NCBI GenBank assembly: GCA_015345905.1
Contig: JADDTR010000028.1
Location: forward strand, 239,019-303,018
Length of the DNA: 64,000 nt
Reading direction: 5' to 3'
Source: Aotearoamyces nothofagi
Lineage: Eukaryota; Ascomycota; Leotiomycetes; Leotiales; Tympanidaceae
Of the stretch, positions 8,802 to 19,283 are shown one piece after another (position 1 is the stretch's first letter; each line of letters begins with the position of its first letter). The notes beneath the pieces were generated by a model. The model saw only the letters and a program-made list of their open reading frames with translations. It had not been told where the DNA came from and did no database searches. Both the position numbers and the translations under genes were made by a program.

Positions 8802-11147
8802 ATGGCTTTTCACGGCGAGCGAGGAGGTTCAAGAGGGAGAGGATTCAGTGGAGCAAGAGGTGGAAGAGGAGGTAGTGGAGGTGGCAGAGGAGGTGGAAGG
8901 GGTGGTAGTAGAGGTGGTAGAGGTGGTAGAGGCGGCAGTGGAGCTCCGTCTAGAGGCCGTGGGGGAGGAAGAGGTGGCTTCAGAGGTGGGAGAGGAAAGC
9001 CCATATTCGACAGCGCTAGATTAGCTGAGAAGAAGGAAGAGTAAGCAAAATCTTGTGGTATCCAACAGAGATATATATATACTAATATTGAGCAGAGAAT
9101 CCGGAGAAGAATCCGAATCAAGCGCATCCGAGGAAGAAGAAGAACCTTTGAGTGAAGAAGACTCTAGCGACGACGAAGACGCTGTAATTGCGCCCGCCGT
9201 CAGGCCATATACTGCTCTATTGCAGAGCTTGACTGTAGATTCAGCCCCACAGGCGAAGAGACGGAAGTTGGACAATGAGACAAGTCAGGCTGTAAGCCAA
9301 GACGTCGAGAGCGATGACGAACAAGGAGATAAGGGTGACGTTGACGAAGTCGAAGAGCCAGAGGAAGGACCTGAAACAGCCGTTGACGGACTTGTGGAGG
9401 ATGAAGACGAGGAAGATGCCTCGGATCCGTTCGAAGCCCATTTTGCGGACCCTGACGATAATATTCTTTCGAGGAGGCTGAAAGCAGTCCAGAAGAACCA
9501 ATGGTCGACACAAAAAACGTTGGTAAAGAAGCTTGGGAAAGCTGTAATAAGTATCCCAGGAGACGATAACTCTAACGAAGCCGTGGTAGCAGCAGCTATC
9601 TCTGGCCCTCGCGGGTTGAAACTGAAGCAGAAATTGGTTGATCCTGTGACGAAGCAAAGACCAACATTCGATCCTATGGAGCAAGCCATCGCGCCTTTAA
9701 TTTTCAATTATCAGGATATTCTTTACTGCGAACGGAACCCAACAAATTCCGAAAGTCTTCGACGTCTTACATGTCTTCATGCGATCAATCATGTTTTTAA
9801 GTAAGTCGGACTGGAGCATCTGGTTTACATCCACTAATTCTATATAGGACTCGAGATAGAGTGATAAAGAATAATGCTCGACTTGCAAAAGAGGAGAATA
9901 ATGATGATCTAGATCTACGCGATCAAGGTTTCACTCGACCAAAGGTTCTCATGCTTCTACCAACACGCGAGTCCTGCGTACGGATGATAAACATGATAAC
10001 ATCTCTATGCGAGCCAGACCAGCAAGAGAATAGGAAAAGATTCGATGATTCCTATGTTGACAAAGAAGAAAAGTTCTCCGCAGACAAGGCCGAAGATTTC
10101 AGGGAACTCTTTGGCGGTAATGACGACGATATGTTTCGATTAGGGATGAAATTTACCCGCAAGACGGTCAAATATTTCTCACAGTTTTACAATTCCGATA
10201 TCATCTTTTCCAGCCCTCTAGGTCTACGCATGGCAATCGGAACAGAAGAAGACAAGAAAACCGACCATGACTTCCTGAGTTCCATCGAGATCGTCATCGT
10301 AGACCAAGCGGACGCCCTCCTGATGCAGAACTGGGAACACGTCGAATTCATCTTTGAGCATCTCAACCTCCAACCAAAAGAAGCCCACGGGTGTGATTTC
10401 AGCCGTGTCCGAAGCTGGTATCTCGATAACAACGCCAAGTATTTCCGTCAGACGATTGCATTGGCAGCCTTCAATACTCCCGAGCTGAACACGCTCTTCT
10501 TCAATCACTCCAAGAACTGGGCAGGCAAGATCAAAACCAGCCCCAACTACCCCGGCGCGCTTCAAGAGCTGGGCTTGAAAGTCAAGCAGACCTTCTCGAG
10601 ACTGGAATCTCCATCCTTCACTACAGACCCCGAGGCGAGATTCACGTATTTCACAACCGCTATCATCCCGACTCTAACACGCCACTCGAAGGACGGTGCC
10701 GGCACGCTGATCTTCATACCCTCATATCTCGACTTCGTGCGTATCAGGAACTACTTTTCGACGTCTGCCACTACGAGCACTTTGTCCTTCGGCAGCATCT
10801 CAGAATACACCTCCGTCCGCGACGTGGCCCGCGCTCGCTCACATTTCCTCACCGGTCGCCACAGCGTGCTCCTCTACACGGAACGCGCACACCACTTCCG
10901 ACGCTACCAGCTCAAGGGCGTGCGGAAGGTCATCATGTACGGCCTACCGGACAACCCGGTATTCTACAAGGAGATCGTCGGCGGGTATCTCGCTCGGAGC
11001 GTCCAGGACGGAAGCCTGGAACCCGGAGAGGGGAGCTCGAGAGCCGTCTTCTCGAAGTGGGACGTGATGAAGCTGGAGCGCGTGGCTGGGACGGAGAGGG
11101 TGGGGAGGATGATCAAAGAGAAGGGCGATACCTTTGACTTTCTGTAG
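8802..11147 (+). CDS. UTP25: Utp25, small-subunit processome protein
   Basis: Three exons: 8802-9040, 9096-9800 and 9848-11147; 747 residues, close to yeast Utp25. Utp25 is a nucleolar protein of the SSU processome, needed for early 18S rRNA cleavages. Residues of about 5-66 form an RGG/GGR-rich tail. Next comes a long acidic Glu/Asp/Ser stretch (about 80-180), typical of nucleolar proteins. The conserved Utp25 domain fills the rest and is built like a degenerate DEAD-box helicase: [14 protein letters not shown] resembles motif Ia, [18 protein letters not shown] stands where DEAD would be, and the end ([12 protein letters not shown]) is a decayed motif VI region. No Walker A is visible, as expected for the family. 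It is convergent with the mitochondrial L17 gene, 153 bp away. Confidence 0.93.
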
Positions 11148-11300
11148 TTGTAGTTGCAGTTGCAGTTGTAGATCTAGATTAGAGACCTAATAAAACGCCT
11201 TCCCAATGCTAACTTGTGCATCTGTCATAGTATAATACATCTTATACATCCGCTTTCCATCTCACCTCCAATATAGCTGATTCAGAATAGTATCATACCC

Positions 11301-12019
11301 CTAAACATCGCCACCCCATCTCTTCTCCACCCCAATCCGCTCCCCAACCTCCAACTCCCTAATCCGACTCACCATATCCCGCAACGCCTCCTCACCACCC
11401 TCCCTAAACCGTGTGACCTTGGCGATATTCTTCGCCGTCATGTCGTTCACCTCCTTGCCCTCCTCCTGCACCCGCGCAAGCGTCCGCGCCGTCATCGCGA
11501 ACCGCATGTCCTTGGGCCCATCGACGAGCTCGAGGATCGCGGACGGTGCCTGGTCGGGCTTCGTCGGCTCGACCCGCAGAACCCGTGTGTAGCCACCGGG
11601 TCGGTCGGCGTAGCGCTCACGCAGAGGACCGAAGAGCTTCGGGAGCAGCTCGTGCGGTGTCTGTCTGGCCGTTAGTATCGTATGCTTCCACGTACCCATT
11701 GCGGCCCGCTCCTCAGCCACGCACCCTCCGCGCCCAGCTGCCCGCACGCAGACACAGCATAGCACACGCCGCGGCCGGGGATGAGGGGACAGACGTAACG
11801 TACGTAGAAAATACTCAGGGCCCTCCGCCGGCTGGCTTCGGAATTCTTCTTGCCGAGCGTGATGAGCTTCTCGGCCAGCCGCTGCGCCTCCTTCGCCTTG
11901 GGCCACGTCGTCGTGATGGATTCGTGCGTGAAGAGCGACGTGACGAGGTTCCGCAGCAGCGCCTGCCGGTGCGCAGATGTGCGGCCCAGATGGCGGTATT
12001 TCATACGTCCTCCTGCCAT
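11301..12019 (-). CDS. MRPL8: Mitochondrial large-subunit ribosomal protein bL17m
   Basis: Two exons on the reverse strand: 11804-12019 and 11301-11660; the 143-nt intron has a GTACGT donor, a CTAAC branch site close to the acceptor and CAG. The 191-residue product starts with [18 protein letters not shown], the diagnostic L17 start (bacterial form [10 protein letters not shown]), followed by [20 protein letters not shown] and KLITLGKK. It belongs to the large mitochondrial ribosomal subunit near the exit tunnel. It continues past the bacterial L17 core with a fungal C-terminal extension, as in yeast MRPL8. It is divergent from the Mic12 gene, with 444 bp between the two starts. Confidence 0.93.
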
Positions 12020-12463
12020 CGTGGTGTGGCTCGGGGTATATGGCGGAGCGGGACACGCAGAGAAGGGCTTCTCGAGACACTTATCCAGATACTATAGAGA
12101 TCTCGCGGACTTCTCGCCTACTATCGTTGCATTGATCGTAGCCCGGTGGTTGTTGTTTTTTGGCAGGGACGGGGATGGAGTGAGGTTGGCTGTCCGTTGG
12201 CAGATTCGGATAGAGAGATACTAAACCTCGAGGCTGCGGAGCTCCCGCAGTTTTCCTTGGCATCAGTATTTTGGCGAGCTCTAAATCCACGAGAGCAACA
12301 ACAACACCTAGATCCTAGCAGTACTCCCACCCGGTCAATTAGCTCCCAGCGAGCTCGCCAGCTGTATAACCCTCATTCACGCCTGTTTTATCCTTTCCCG
12401 TTCGATCCGGAGTGATCGCGGCGAAGCAAGTCCCGCGCTGATCGAGATTCCGCATCGCCCACC
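12020..12463. promoter_or_regulatory. Divergent promoter region, MRPL8 / MIC12
   Basis: This 444-bp gap separates two divergent nuclear genes for mitochondrial proteins. No coding evidence and no clear repeat. Shared regulation is inferred only from the arrangement. Confidence 0.45.
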
Positions 12464-13564
12464 ATGGGCTTCACATCCGGCTTTGTAACCTCCCCCTTTC
12501 CTTCTCGATTGCCTACATTATTATGTAGCCGGATTACAGTATGCTAATTACGGACCGGATAGACTGGCGGAGTGACGCTCACTCTCGGCATCGCCTACCT
12601 CACCGTCCTCGCCCACGAACGCAATCGCACATCCCAAGCCCTCTACCTCCGCTCGCAAACGCACCTCCTCAACGGCCTGCTCGACCCGACACCGCTCCCA
12701 CCGCCGCCCTCGCGCGCCGAGATCGCCCGCGCAGAACGCAGCACCCTCATCGACCGCGCCAAGGACCGCTGGAACTACGAGGTCGAGACCGCCTTTCTCA
12801 GACTCCAGCAAACGGACTGGAGCGATGTGAGAGAAGGCGTCGAGGGCTCCGTCGCGCGGCTCCTCGGCCGGACTCTGGAGAAGTCGAGGGAGGGCATCGA
12901 GGAGGCAGAGAAGCGCGCCGGCCCGAAGATTATCGAGGCCGTTGATAGGTCCAAGGCGGCGGTGAGGAAGCTCGAGCACGAGGCTGCAGAGGGCATTGAC
13001 AGAGCTGCTTCTGCGACGATCAAGCGCCTCGAGAACGTCGCTCCGTCTGCCAGGGGTGCGGCTGACAGGACGGCTGCTTCGGCGAGAGCCGGAGTCGCCG
13101 AGGCGCGGCAGGGCCTGCATCGCGCTGATGTCAAGGCTCACGAGCTAGCTGCAACAGCCATCGAACGCGCAGAAGGTGCCGGGCGTTCAGCGCGAGAGGC
13201 GTGGGAGCGCGGCGTGGAGAAGGGCCATGTAGCAGCAGACGACGCACGCGACGACGCACACGAGACAGAAAGCAGAGGCGCTGGAGCCGTTACTGCTGCC
13301 CTGGGTCCCGTGCGGAATGCCATCGGCAAGGGCATTGAGAAGGGGAAGGAGGCGATCGGCAAGGCTCAGGTAGCTGTTGGCCTGGCGGAAGATAAGGCTG
13401 AAGCAAGAGCGTGGAGTGCGTTGATGGGCACCTCACATATTGAAAGGGCATTGAATGAACGATACGAGAAGCACGATGGGCTCAGCATGACTGTGGAGGA
13501 GGCGCTGGCAGAGCGGTATAAGCCTATAGATGAGAGGGATAATACCGTTCTACGGGGTGTATAA
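12464..13564 (+). CDS. MIC12: MICOS complex subunit Mic12
   Basis: Exon 1 is only 21 nt (12464-12484, MGFTSGF). Exon 2 is 12563-13564. The 78-nt intron has a weak GTAACC donor and a GCTAAT branch site. The joined 340-residue protein begins MGFTSGFTGGVTLTLG, matching the fungal Mic12/Aim5 start with its single membrane segment (about residues 8-24, rich in Gly/Thr/Leu/Ala). A proline stretch and a long, charged, mostly helical region follow, with Ala/Glu/Arg-rich repeats (about 130-260) that look like coiled coil or amphipathic helix. Mic12 is part of the MICOS complex that forms crista junctions in the inner mitochondrial membrane. It is longer than the yeast protein; the extension is the Ala/Glu-rich part. 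Confidence 0.85.
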
Positions 13565-13865
13565 TTATGATACATTAGGTTTGTAAATAGATTGCATTAT
13601 CACTTCTAGCTTTACGGCCACACGCCTTTTCCATGATTTGTGCTGTACCGTGTACGACTCAATTGATTGATATCTAATTGGAAAGAAATCAAGATAACAT
13701 GGTGGTTCTACATCAATGGGGTTTATGTTTAAACAGTTTAGTATTGTCTATGAATTCGAAACTAATACAAGCAATTTTCATCGGTCCGATCCAGCCAACT
13801 CCACCCATGCTACCGTACGCCACCATTTGATAGTGACATGAATGCTGGCCATAATTGGGATTCTT
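13565..13865. other. Convergent 3' intergenic region
   Basis: These 301 bp lie between the stops of MIC12 and the R3H-SUZ gene. Nothing beyond AT-rich 3' ends is seen. Confidence 0.5.
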
Positions 13866-16460
13866 CTAAGCTGTTGGCGGGGGCTTAGGTGGCAATGATG
13901 CGACGCTACCAAAGTGAGGAAGATGATTACCATTTGGTCCATTTGGATTTATTCCCTGGTGCATCATTGGCCTGGGAGGCATGTGAGGAGACGCATGATA
14001 GGAAGTTAATGACGTGTTCGACCCTTGTCGACTCATGTTGTAACCCAAACCGTTGTTGTATTGTGGTGGGGTATTGAAACCGTTATAAGGCAACTGAGGT
14101 GACCCATGATGAGGCTGTGGCATCGGAGCCCCATTGCCAGGAACGAATGATTGAGTCTTTGGATTGAATGCATGTCGATTGAAACTACCAGGAATCGGAT
14201 GCTGGCTCTTGGGATCAGCTGGGTTGACGGTGCTCGGTAATTGACCGTAAGGATAAGGCACGGTCGCTGCTCCTTGAATTGGTCCACGAGGCTGATACGG
14301 ACTCTGGTAAGCATTCTGAGGCCACTGCTGGGATGGTGGTTGCTGGGGCGGACTTTGAATAGGCGAGCCGTATGCAGTCATTGGGACATTGTGGGGTTGG
14401 AATTGAGGCGGGCTAGGCCTCTGGAATTGCTAGTAGTCGTCAGCTCATGCTAGAAAGGATAAAATGAAACAAGGATGCTTACCTGAGGAACCTGGGGATA
14501 GGGCGGCATGTTAGCACTAGGTACCATACCTGGATGGAAGTGCTGTGGTCCATACTGGGCCGGGGGGGTGTTGGAATAGTTATTCTGCATAGGATTACCA
14601 TACTGCGGAATGGCCATAGGTCCATACGGAGGAACCGGTGGCCATGTTGGTTGTTGCTGAGGTGGAAAGAATGGAGTGTATTGAGACCGGACATCAAAGT
14701 TTTCTGAATCGTCACGCCGTTGCTTTCCTGCCTTTCCTCGTTTGCCTTGACCAGACCGGTCTTTCGTTGATACAGAGCTCGATCGAGACATATCATTGCC
14801 CTCCTCCGTATCTGTGAAAAACGTTAGCTAATAATTCATTTGACGTAAAAAAAAAATCCATAAATACCTGGAGTTGCATCGCCGGCTTTCTCAGAGTTGC
14901 CAAATATGCGTTCTCTGGCCTTGTTATATGCGGCCTCTCTCTCTTCTCTCGACAGCCTGTTGGTTTGTCAGTATAAGAGAAATATCAAAATATGCAGTAA
15001 ATCATACTTGTCTTTGGCAGATGATGATTTATCTTTTCCATCACTTCCTGTCTCAGAGGCATCTTTGGATGGACTACCTCCATTATCTCCACCTCTCCGC
15101 ATGATTTTCATCGCAGGAATAGTCGGAGGGGGGGTATTTCCGGATGTGGGAGGATTTGAGATACTAGTAAGGGACGCTGGGAGTCTACAGAATGGAGTCC
15201 TGAATATGCGGACAGATCCAGCAACGGCATCAAATTGATGCGTCATATGATAGTAATCAGCTAATTTGTGCGTCAACATTCTACAGAATGAGTTGCAAGG
15301 TGGTAAATCGATGAAAGGCTCCCTAGGCAAACAAAGTCAGCACAGAAGTGTCTTAGGATCAGTATAGGCTTTTATCTTCATTGGCCAGTGCAACTGCCGG
15401 GAAACAAAGTCTTACAAGCAGACTTGAACAGATCGTAACTTACTTTGAAGCCCTTACAAATTCTATAACATCTTGCTCGAGACGAAGTAAGAATATACGA
15501 TCCTTTGGAGACTCTAATGCTTCAAGCAACTTCTCATCGGGAGTCTGCTTATAGAACAGACCGAAAGCTTCCTGAGTTCCAGCTCCTCCTCCAGCCAGTG
15601 GCTTAGGGTTTACGCCATCGACAACTTGTTGCCCCGAAGAAGCACTTAAAGGTGTGATAATGCCCTGGGCCTCCATAGGTGGTAGCATGATCTTTCGATC
15701 TGTAGGGTCATAGGTTTGTGCACGATATGCACGAGCCGCCGCGTCCGATCCAATACGGGAGCCAGCAACTATAGAACCTCGTCCCGAAAATGTGTCGTCA
15801 TCTTCCGCGGCCTTTACGCTTGCACTATCATCTGGACGAAGGGATTCTTTCTCATCTAAAGCAAAGGTTGTGCCCGAGGTAATGCTTTTCCCATCGAGGC
15901 TTGGTGGTTTCGTGTCTAAATCAGATCCAGAGTCTGTACGATGAAAATGATCGTCTAGAGAAGTATCTCCAAAGTCAGGTTTGGCATCTGGGTCCACTGT
16001 ACCTGACCCGTTAACAACAAGGCTTGGTGTGGTATTGCGCAGGTTTATAGCCTTAACGGCCTGGACCAATTTCGAACTGGACATTAGGTCTCCAGCCGTG
16101 ACTTCAGCGCTGCCTTCAAGCTCTTCTATTTGTGCTTCGCCAGATGGACGGACACGCGATGCTGTAGAATTGCTATCGATTCCTGAAGAGGATTGAATTG
16201 ATGCAGAGGTACTATTATGGCCGCTCGCTCCAGCTGCGATTGGCCTTTTCAAGTCGCGAGGGGAATTTCCTGCCGCGACTTTTGCAAAAGAAGTGAGACT
16301 AACATTCTCCTTCCCACCTGAAGCAGCGATCTATGCATTGTTAGTGGCAGGTATCTCAAATGACGAAACGGACAGTTGAGACGGGTACTGAATGATATCG
16401 AGACAAGCCTACCTTTGCAAAAGACATCCTATTTTCAACCTTGGGCGGAACCATAGTCAT
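13866..16460 (-). CDS. R3H and SUZ domain RNA-binding protein
   Basis: Six exons on the reverse strand: 16413-16460, 15444-16330, 15008-15322, 14868-14956, 14483-14811 and 13866-14429; 743 residues. After a disordered, Ser-rich N-terminus, exons 2 and 3 join in the R3H domain (about residues 295-370): LEQDVIEFVRASKEPFIDLP, then NSFCRMLTHKLADYYHMTHQ with the basic/histidine core that binds single-stranded nucleic acid. A SUZ-like motif follows, KIMRRGG then AYNKARERIFG. The remaining 300 residues are Pro/Gln/Asn/Tyr-rich and disordered, likely promoting assembly into mRNP granules. This layout matches fungal relatives of yeast Rbs1 and metazoan R3HDM/encore proteins. The inferred role is post-transcriptional mRNA control. 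MTMVPPK is the first possible start; the second Met, two codons on, is equally possible. Confidence 0.87.
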
Positions 16461-17144
16461 GATTCTAGACGTGAGTCTCCCGGAAGACCCTGAATATGCC
16501 AATGAGCGCGATGCCCTAGAATAAGACAAATGTTAAATCGCAGCCGGGCGAAGGCTTGTAGGAATTAAAGAGGTCCAAGGTAAGACGAATTAAGGTGAGA
16601 AGTGGTCATCAGCGCCCGATGGGAAGGAAAAAAGACCTGTAGGCATCGTTGTAGCTGGATGGGGTTTGATGAAGAATTGTTCGTCGTTATTTCGAATTTG
16701 AGGAGTTCGCTGATCGTCCGTTTGATCGGGTGGTAACAACGCACAACAGCTTCAAGAAGCCTGCTTCCAAGTCTCCACGTCGCACAACTCCCTCTTCCAC
16801 TTGCAACTAAATAATGAAGTCCTCCTAAATATTCGACAGTTGATGTTGTCGCTGTAGGATGTGTCAGAGCACCTTCAGCTCCTCTGGGGGATAATTCTTG
16901 AGGTTCCCGTTGTTCTGTCAAGGCTGTAGCACGCTACCATCAACCCCAGTAGATTCGGTTATGATAGGTGCGCAAAGCCCGCCAGGCATCCAAGGCAGAG
17001 ATCCATTGCGACCCGTTCTGGTATTCTTTTCCATTTCCAGCTTCATTCCATGATCATTCCATCTGTCAGCTGTGATAAGAGACAGTGCTATATCTGGCTC
17101 CTTACGATAATCTTGGAATCGCCATATACTTATATGCGCGTGCG
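16461..17144. promoter_or_regulatory. Divergent promoter region, R3H-SUZ / ZCCHC10-like
   Basis: 684 bp separate the start codons of two RNA-related genes. A 118-codon open frame on the reverse strand (16565-16921) looks non-coding and likely lies in the R3H gene's leader or promoter. Confidence 0.45.
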
Positions 17145-18232
17145 ATGAATTCCTACCGGGGAGCAACCATAGGAGCTCCTTCCAAAGCTACTGCTTCAAC
17201 GCTCTGTCAAAAGTGCCTCAAGAAAGATATGCTTATGTTGTTCCAGATACCAAATCTTAGCTGACCCTTCTTTACGTCACTATAGCTTCGAGTGCAAAGC
17301 CGTTGCGCAAGAACGACCATACGTTTCACGTCCCAGTCGTACCCAGCAGCTTTTCAATCCAAAGCTGGTACCAAAATTGACCAGCGACATACCACAAGAT
17401 CTTTTAAGAAAGTTAGTCAAGATATACCTATTCCTTCGGCCTTGTTAGCATACAAAAACCACGATATGTCCACCACTAACCTCTACCTTTCAGGAAGGGC
17501 GTTGCAGACGAGCAATTAGCTAAACGAGAGCAGGAGAGAGGGCGCAAACGCGACAGAGAGGATGACGATGCGGAAAACAAGATAAATGTAAAGCGTGTTA
17601 GGTCGACTTCATCTGAGTCATCCATTTCTGTTGCAACTATTTCTACAAAAGCGTCTAGATCACCATCACCACCACCAGGCAGAACGGAAGTTTCCAGGTC
17701 CGGGAAACCGCAGGCTATATCACCTGGAATTAATTCGGAAAAGAAGCGGAGAAGAGCCTCTTTCTCTTCTGAAGGCTCCTATATCTCAGAAGATGAATAT
17801 CATCGACGTGAGCGGAGGACGAGTAGTCGGAGCAATCGGAGGAAGATCAATGACGCTAGCCCACCTCCGAGGGGACGAAAAAGAAGTAGATCCCGCTCCA
17901 GAGATAGGCGTTTATCATATTCAAGTGAGGAAAGTCGATCTGGTAGCCCTGAACGTTTAGAACGACGTCAGCTCCCCCCTACGCAAAAACGTTCTGTGAG
18001 GAGTCGATCTCGCAGTCGCATAGCTCGTCAAAGGCGGGCACTATCCCGCGATGGAACCGACCGAAGACGTTACCCCGAAGACGACCGCTATGGTGCGAGC
18101 AATCATAATCATAGCACACGGCCTATCCCCCCAAGGCAAGAAGCACAGGTTAGAGCGCCACCGAGGGAGAGAAGCTTGAGTCCATTTTCAAAAAGATTAG
18201 CTCTGACACAGTCTATGAACATGGGCCGATGA
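17145..18232 (+). CDS. ZCCHC10-like zinc knuckle protein with RS-rich tail (AT-AC intron)
   Basis: Three exons: 17145-17226, 17276-17411 and 17494-18232; 318 residues. The first intron (49 nt) reads ATATGC...TTTAC instead of GT...AG. Removing it gives CQKCLKKGHYSFEC at residues 21-34, a complete CX2CX4HX4C zinc knuckle, and then RPYVSRPSRTQQL. This is the same order as human ZCCHC10 (CQKCL..GH..YEC...RPSRT). The second intron is canonical (GTTAGT...CAG). The tail is basic, with many Arg-Ser and Ser-Pro pairs (residues about 110-300), as in splicing-associated proteins. It probably works in the nucleus with the spliceosome; the exact role is not established. The next gene, on the other strand, is also a splicing factor (Cwf18). 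A start further upstream is unlikely. Confidence 0.82.
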
Positions 18233-18413
18233 GCATATGAGGGTCTAATGTTTTAGTATTGCTATGAGGCCTTAAAGTAGGCACAGCTAGATAGTCTATA
18301 ACCGAAGTGATACCGCTGTTCTGCAACGATACTATCCTTACGCCATACTCCATTCCCCACTTTCGATGCGATTGACGCCTGATAATGCTTTTCGTCCAAT
18401 ATCCACAGTGATT

Positions 18414-19043
18414 TTATATCATCTCTTCATCTTCCTTCTCCCTTTGCTCTTCAAGTTTATCCTCTCTCTCCCGAACTCTTAGGCCCTCAACTAGTGAGAC
18501 ACCCTCCATCCCAGTCTCCTCTCCACCTTGACTCGCAGCTGTAGAATTGCTACCTCCATTCTTTGTTCTTGCCGCCTTCTGAGCACCCTCAATACGTTCC
18601 CTTACTAGACCTGCAATAGCATTATCTGTCCTGACATTAAGGACCTCCAGCTTCTTCTCTAGATCACGCTTCAAATCCCAATTGGGTTTCTTGGGTTGCA
18701 ATTTGAAGAGGTCCACCCCTTTGTCGTCCTTCTCCTCCTCCTGTGCCTTTCTGCGAATATCTGCCTCGACCTCAGCGGCCTGTTGTTCAAGAGTAGGCTT
18801 CTCAAGCGCTAATGTTGGCGGAGCCTCAAATCCAAGCTTTGGGCCTTTGGCTTCCGGGTCATAGTTACGCCCTGAGAGGTGCAGCTTGGCTACATCTGGT
18901 GACCCTGGAGGTGAGGTAGAGTGCGTTGATTCTGGGGCTACGATCTCGTCGGCTGGCTGTTTGCGCTTCAAAGATTTGAGCTTTGCGAGGCGAGCTTTTC
19001 GCTCATCGGTTGCGGCACCTAGGGTAGCATGTATTGCTGACAT
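18414..19043 (-). CDS. cwf18: Cwf18/CCDC12 family pre-mRNA splicing factor
   Basis: Intronless, 209 residues. The start MSAIHATLGAATDERKARL, the central GRNYDPEAKGPKLGFE and the motif DLFKLQPKKPNWDLKRDLEK followed by KLEVLNVRTDNAIAGLVRERI are the hallmarks of the cwf18 family (S. pombe Cwf18, human CCDC12), a small component of the Prp19/NineTeen-associated spliceosome. Residues 85-120 are strongly charged and probably coiled coil. The C-terminus is acidic (about 180-209). It is convergent with the ZCCHC10-like gene and divergent from the PPR gene, with only 240 bp between starts. Confidence 0.92.
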   Translation of the reverse strand: MSAIHATLGAATDERKARLAKLKSLKRKQPADEIVAPESTHSTSPPGSPDVAKLHLSGRNYDPEAKGPKLGFEAPPTLALEKPTLEQQAAEVEADIRRKAQEEEKDDKGVDLFKLQPKKPNWDLKRDLEKKLEVLNVRTDNAIAGLVRERIEGAQKAARTKNGGSNSTAASQGGEETGMEGVSLVEGLRVREREDKLEEQREKEDEEMI

Positions 19044-19283
19044 GGCGAAGAGTAGATTGCTTAATGAAGAGAAGAGAGAGGAGTAAAATAGCCTTGTTGC
19101 AAAATCACAGCCTCATGAGAATTTCGAAGTTGTCAATAATCGCTACCGGCGCCTTGCGAACGCCGCCGCTAGCATATGCAACTACAACTTTAAAATTATT
19201 GGGTCCGCGTATCAACCTCGCAAACCAAAAGATTTGTATGTTTAATACGCCGTGAGTCTATAATTCTCAATTCGCTGCTGTCG

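Noticed and set aside
16565-16921. 118-codon reverse open frame upstream of the R3H-SUZ gene
   Set aside because: No motif, no splice link and unbiased composition; it probably lies in a leader or promoter.
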